Shown: positions 4,653 through 5,180 of the stretch, one piece after another
Layout: every line of letters starts with the position of its first letter
Numbering within the stretch: the first letter of the stretch is position 1
Source of the DNA: Bacilli bacterium
Lineage (GTDB): Bacteria; Bacillota_I; Bacilli_A; RF39; UBA660
Reading direction: 5' to 3'
Assembly (NCBI GenBank): GCA_022791215.1
Contig: JAAVYQ010000042.1
Coordinates: 1 to 5,180, forward strand
DNA length: 5,180 nucleotides
The notes under the pieces: generated by a model
What the model saw: only the letters and a program-made list of their open reading frames with translations
The model's database searches: none
Told to the model about the DNA's origin: nothing
Program-made: the position numbers and the translations under genes

Positions 4653-5180
4653 TATTTAAGCACCTCCTCTATTTTTGCTACACTTGCTTCATCTATTAGT
4701 AAGTTATTAGCTCCTACTAAGTCTAATACATTGATACTTGTAGGTTCTATTATGTGTGTGTTTTGTAAGTTTCTTGATGCAAGTGCTATGTTTCCGTTTT
4801 CTCCATCTGTTACGATTAATGTTTTTCCTTCTAGTTTTAATTTTTCTAATATTTTGTTGAATTCTTTTGTTTTTGGTGTTGCTATTTCTAGGTTTTCAAC
4901 AACATATAATCCTTTGTTTTGGAATTTGTCTGAAAGAGCACTTTTTAACGCTAGTCTTCTTTCTTTTTTATTCATTTTGAAACTGTAGTCTCTTGGTGTA
5001 GGCCCGAATACTATTCCGCCTCCTACCCATTGTGCAGCTCTTATTGATCCTTGACGTGCACGTCCAGTTCCTTTTTGTCTCCATGGTTTGCGTCCTCCAC
5101 CACTTACTTCACTTCTGTCTTTTGTTTTGTGTGTTCCTTGTCTTAGTGAAGCCATTTGTAGTCTAATAGCATCTGTTAAT
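4652..5180 (-). CDS. rplD: 50S ribosomal protein L4, N-terminus outside the window
   Basis: L4 binds 23S rRNA domain I and extends a loop into the exit tunnel; in some bacteria it also represses its own operon. The frame stays open to the window edge. The codons upstream of the ATG at 5155 read LTDAIRLQ, followed by [10 protein letters not shown], as in the middle of L4 proteins. That methionine is therefore internal, and about 30 N-terminal residues are missing (family length about 207). The tunnel loop follows: [19 protein letters not shown], then [20 protein letters not shown]. The consensus of relatives has S-P where AA stands and R where V stands. The C-terminal domain has [18 protein letters not shown] and [26 protein letters not shown]. 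The TAA stop shares its last base with the rplW ATG. Confidence 0.97.
   Translation of the reverse strand, partial: LTDAIRLQMASLRQGTHKTKDRSEVSGGGRKPWRQKGTGRARQGSIRAAQWVGGGIVFGPTPRDYSFKMNKKERRLALKSALSDKFQNKGLYVVENLEIATPKTKEFNKILEKLKLEGKTLIVTDGENGNIALASRNLQNTHIIEPTSINVLDLVGANNLLIDEASVAKIEEVLK
4661..4668 (-). promoter_or_regulatory. Ribosome binding site of L23 inside the L4 coding region
   Basis: AGGAGGTG lies 8 nt before the L23 ATG and encodes part of the EEVLK ending of L4. It is the closest match in the window to the full anti-Shine-Dalgarno complement. With TAATG it makes L4-L23 coupling very likely. Confidence 0.88.

Noticed and set aside
327..4988. Plus-strand open frames of 60-114 codons, for example 327-599, 805-1107, 1512-1853, 3717-4061 and 4365-4601, some looking membrane-like.
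   Set aside because: Each lies opposite a conserved ribosomal gene. Their F/L/S richness is the complement of A-rich, lysine-rich coding DNA; they have no consistent binding sites and no family resemblance.
5153..5155. ATG as the start of L4.
   Set aside because: The frame continues upstream to the window edge with LTDAIRLQ, which matches the inside of L4, and no Shine-Dalgarno precedes the ATG.

Overview
The window is one uninterrupted stretch of the conserved S10-spc ribosomal-protein operon, read entirely on the minus strand. In transcription order (high to low coordinates) it holds rplD (L4, 5' end outside the window), rplW (L23), rplB (L2), rpsS (S19), rplV (L22), rpsC (S3), rplP (L16), rpmC (L29), rpsQ (S17), rplN (L14), rplX (L24), rplE (L5) and the first 22 codons of a short, zinc-type rpsN (S14). 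There is no mobile element, RNA gene, CRISPR array, terminator or unexplained gene. The open frames on the plus strand are F/L-rich shadows of lysine-rich ribosomal genes.

The DNA is A+T-rich, with an A-rich coding strand. Gene order, strong AGGAGG-type ribosome binding sites, a short S14 and Firmicutes-like protein sequences point to a low-GC Firmicute. The L16 N-terminus ([14 protein letters not shown], then YEGKAKG) resembles Mollicutes and their relatives. A lineage near Mollicutes, RF39 or Erysipelotrichia is therefore a reasonable guess, but it is not proven. All 12 visible tryptophan codons are TGG and no frame is broken by TGA, so nothing shows UGA being read as tryptophan.

Layout: 5180-4652 L4 (partial), 4652-4383 L23, 4371-3538 L2, 3520-3254 S19, 3240-2890 L22, 2886-2209 S3, 2231-1797 L16, 1807-1613 L29, 1604-1347 S17, 1331-963 L14, 953-630 L24, 616-80 L5, 66-1 S14 (partial). 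The largest intergenic gap is 17 nt. Two gene pairs overlap (S3/L16 by 23 nt, L16/L29 by 11 nt), and L4/L23 share one base in TAATG. Several stop codons are fused to the next Shine-Dalgarno as TAGGAGG or TAAGGAGG. The genes are almost certainly co-transcribed and translationally coupled, giving coordinated supply of large- and small-subunit proteins.

No new system is present. The unusual points lie inside familiar proteins. L24 has lost its canonical C-terminal third and carries a K/E-rich tail instead. The L22 exit-tunnel hairpin keeps its length but has a very non-consensus tip, and L4 has milder changes in its own tunnel loop. S3 lacks one arginine of the mRNA-entry helicase motif. None of the 12 visible stop codons is TGA.
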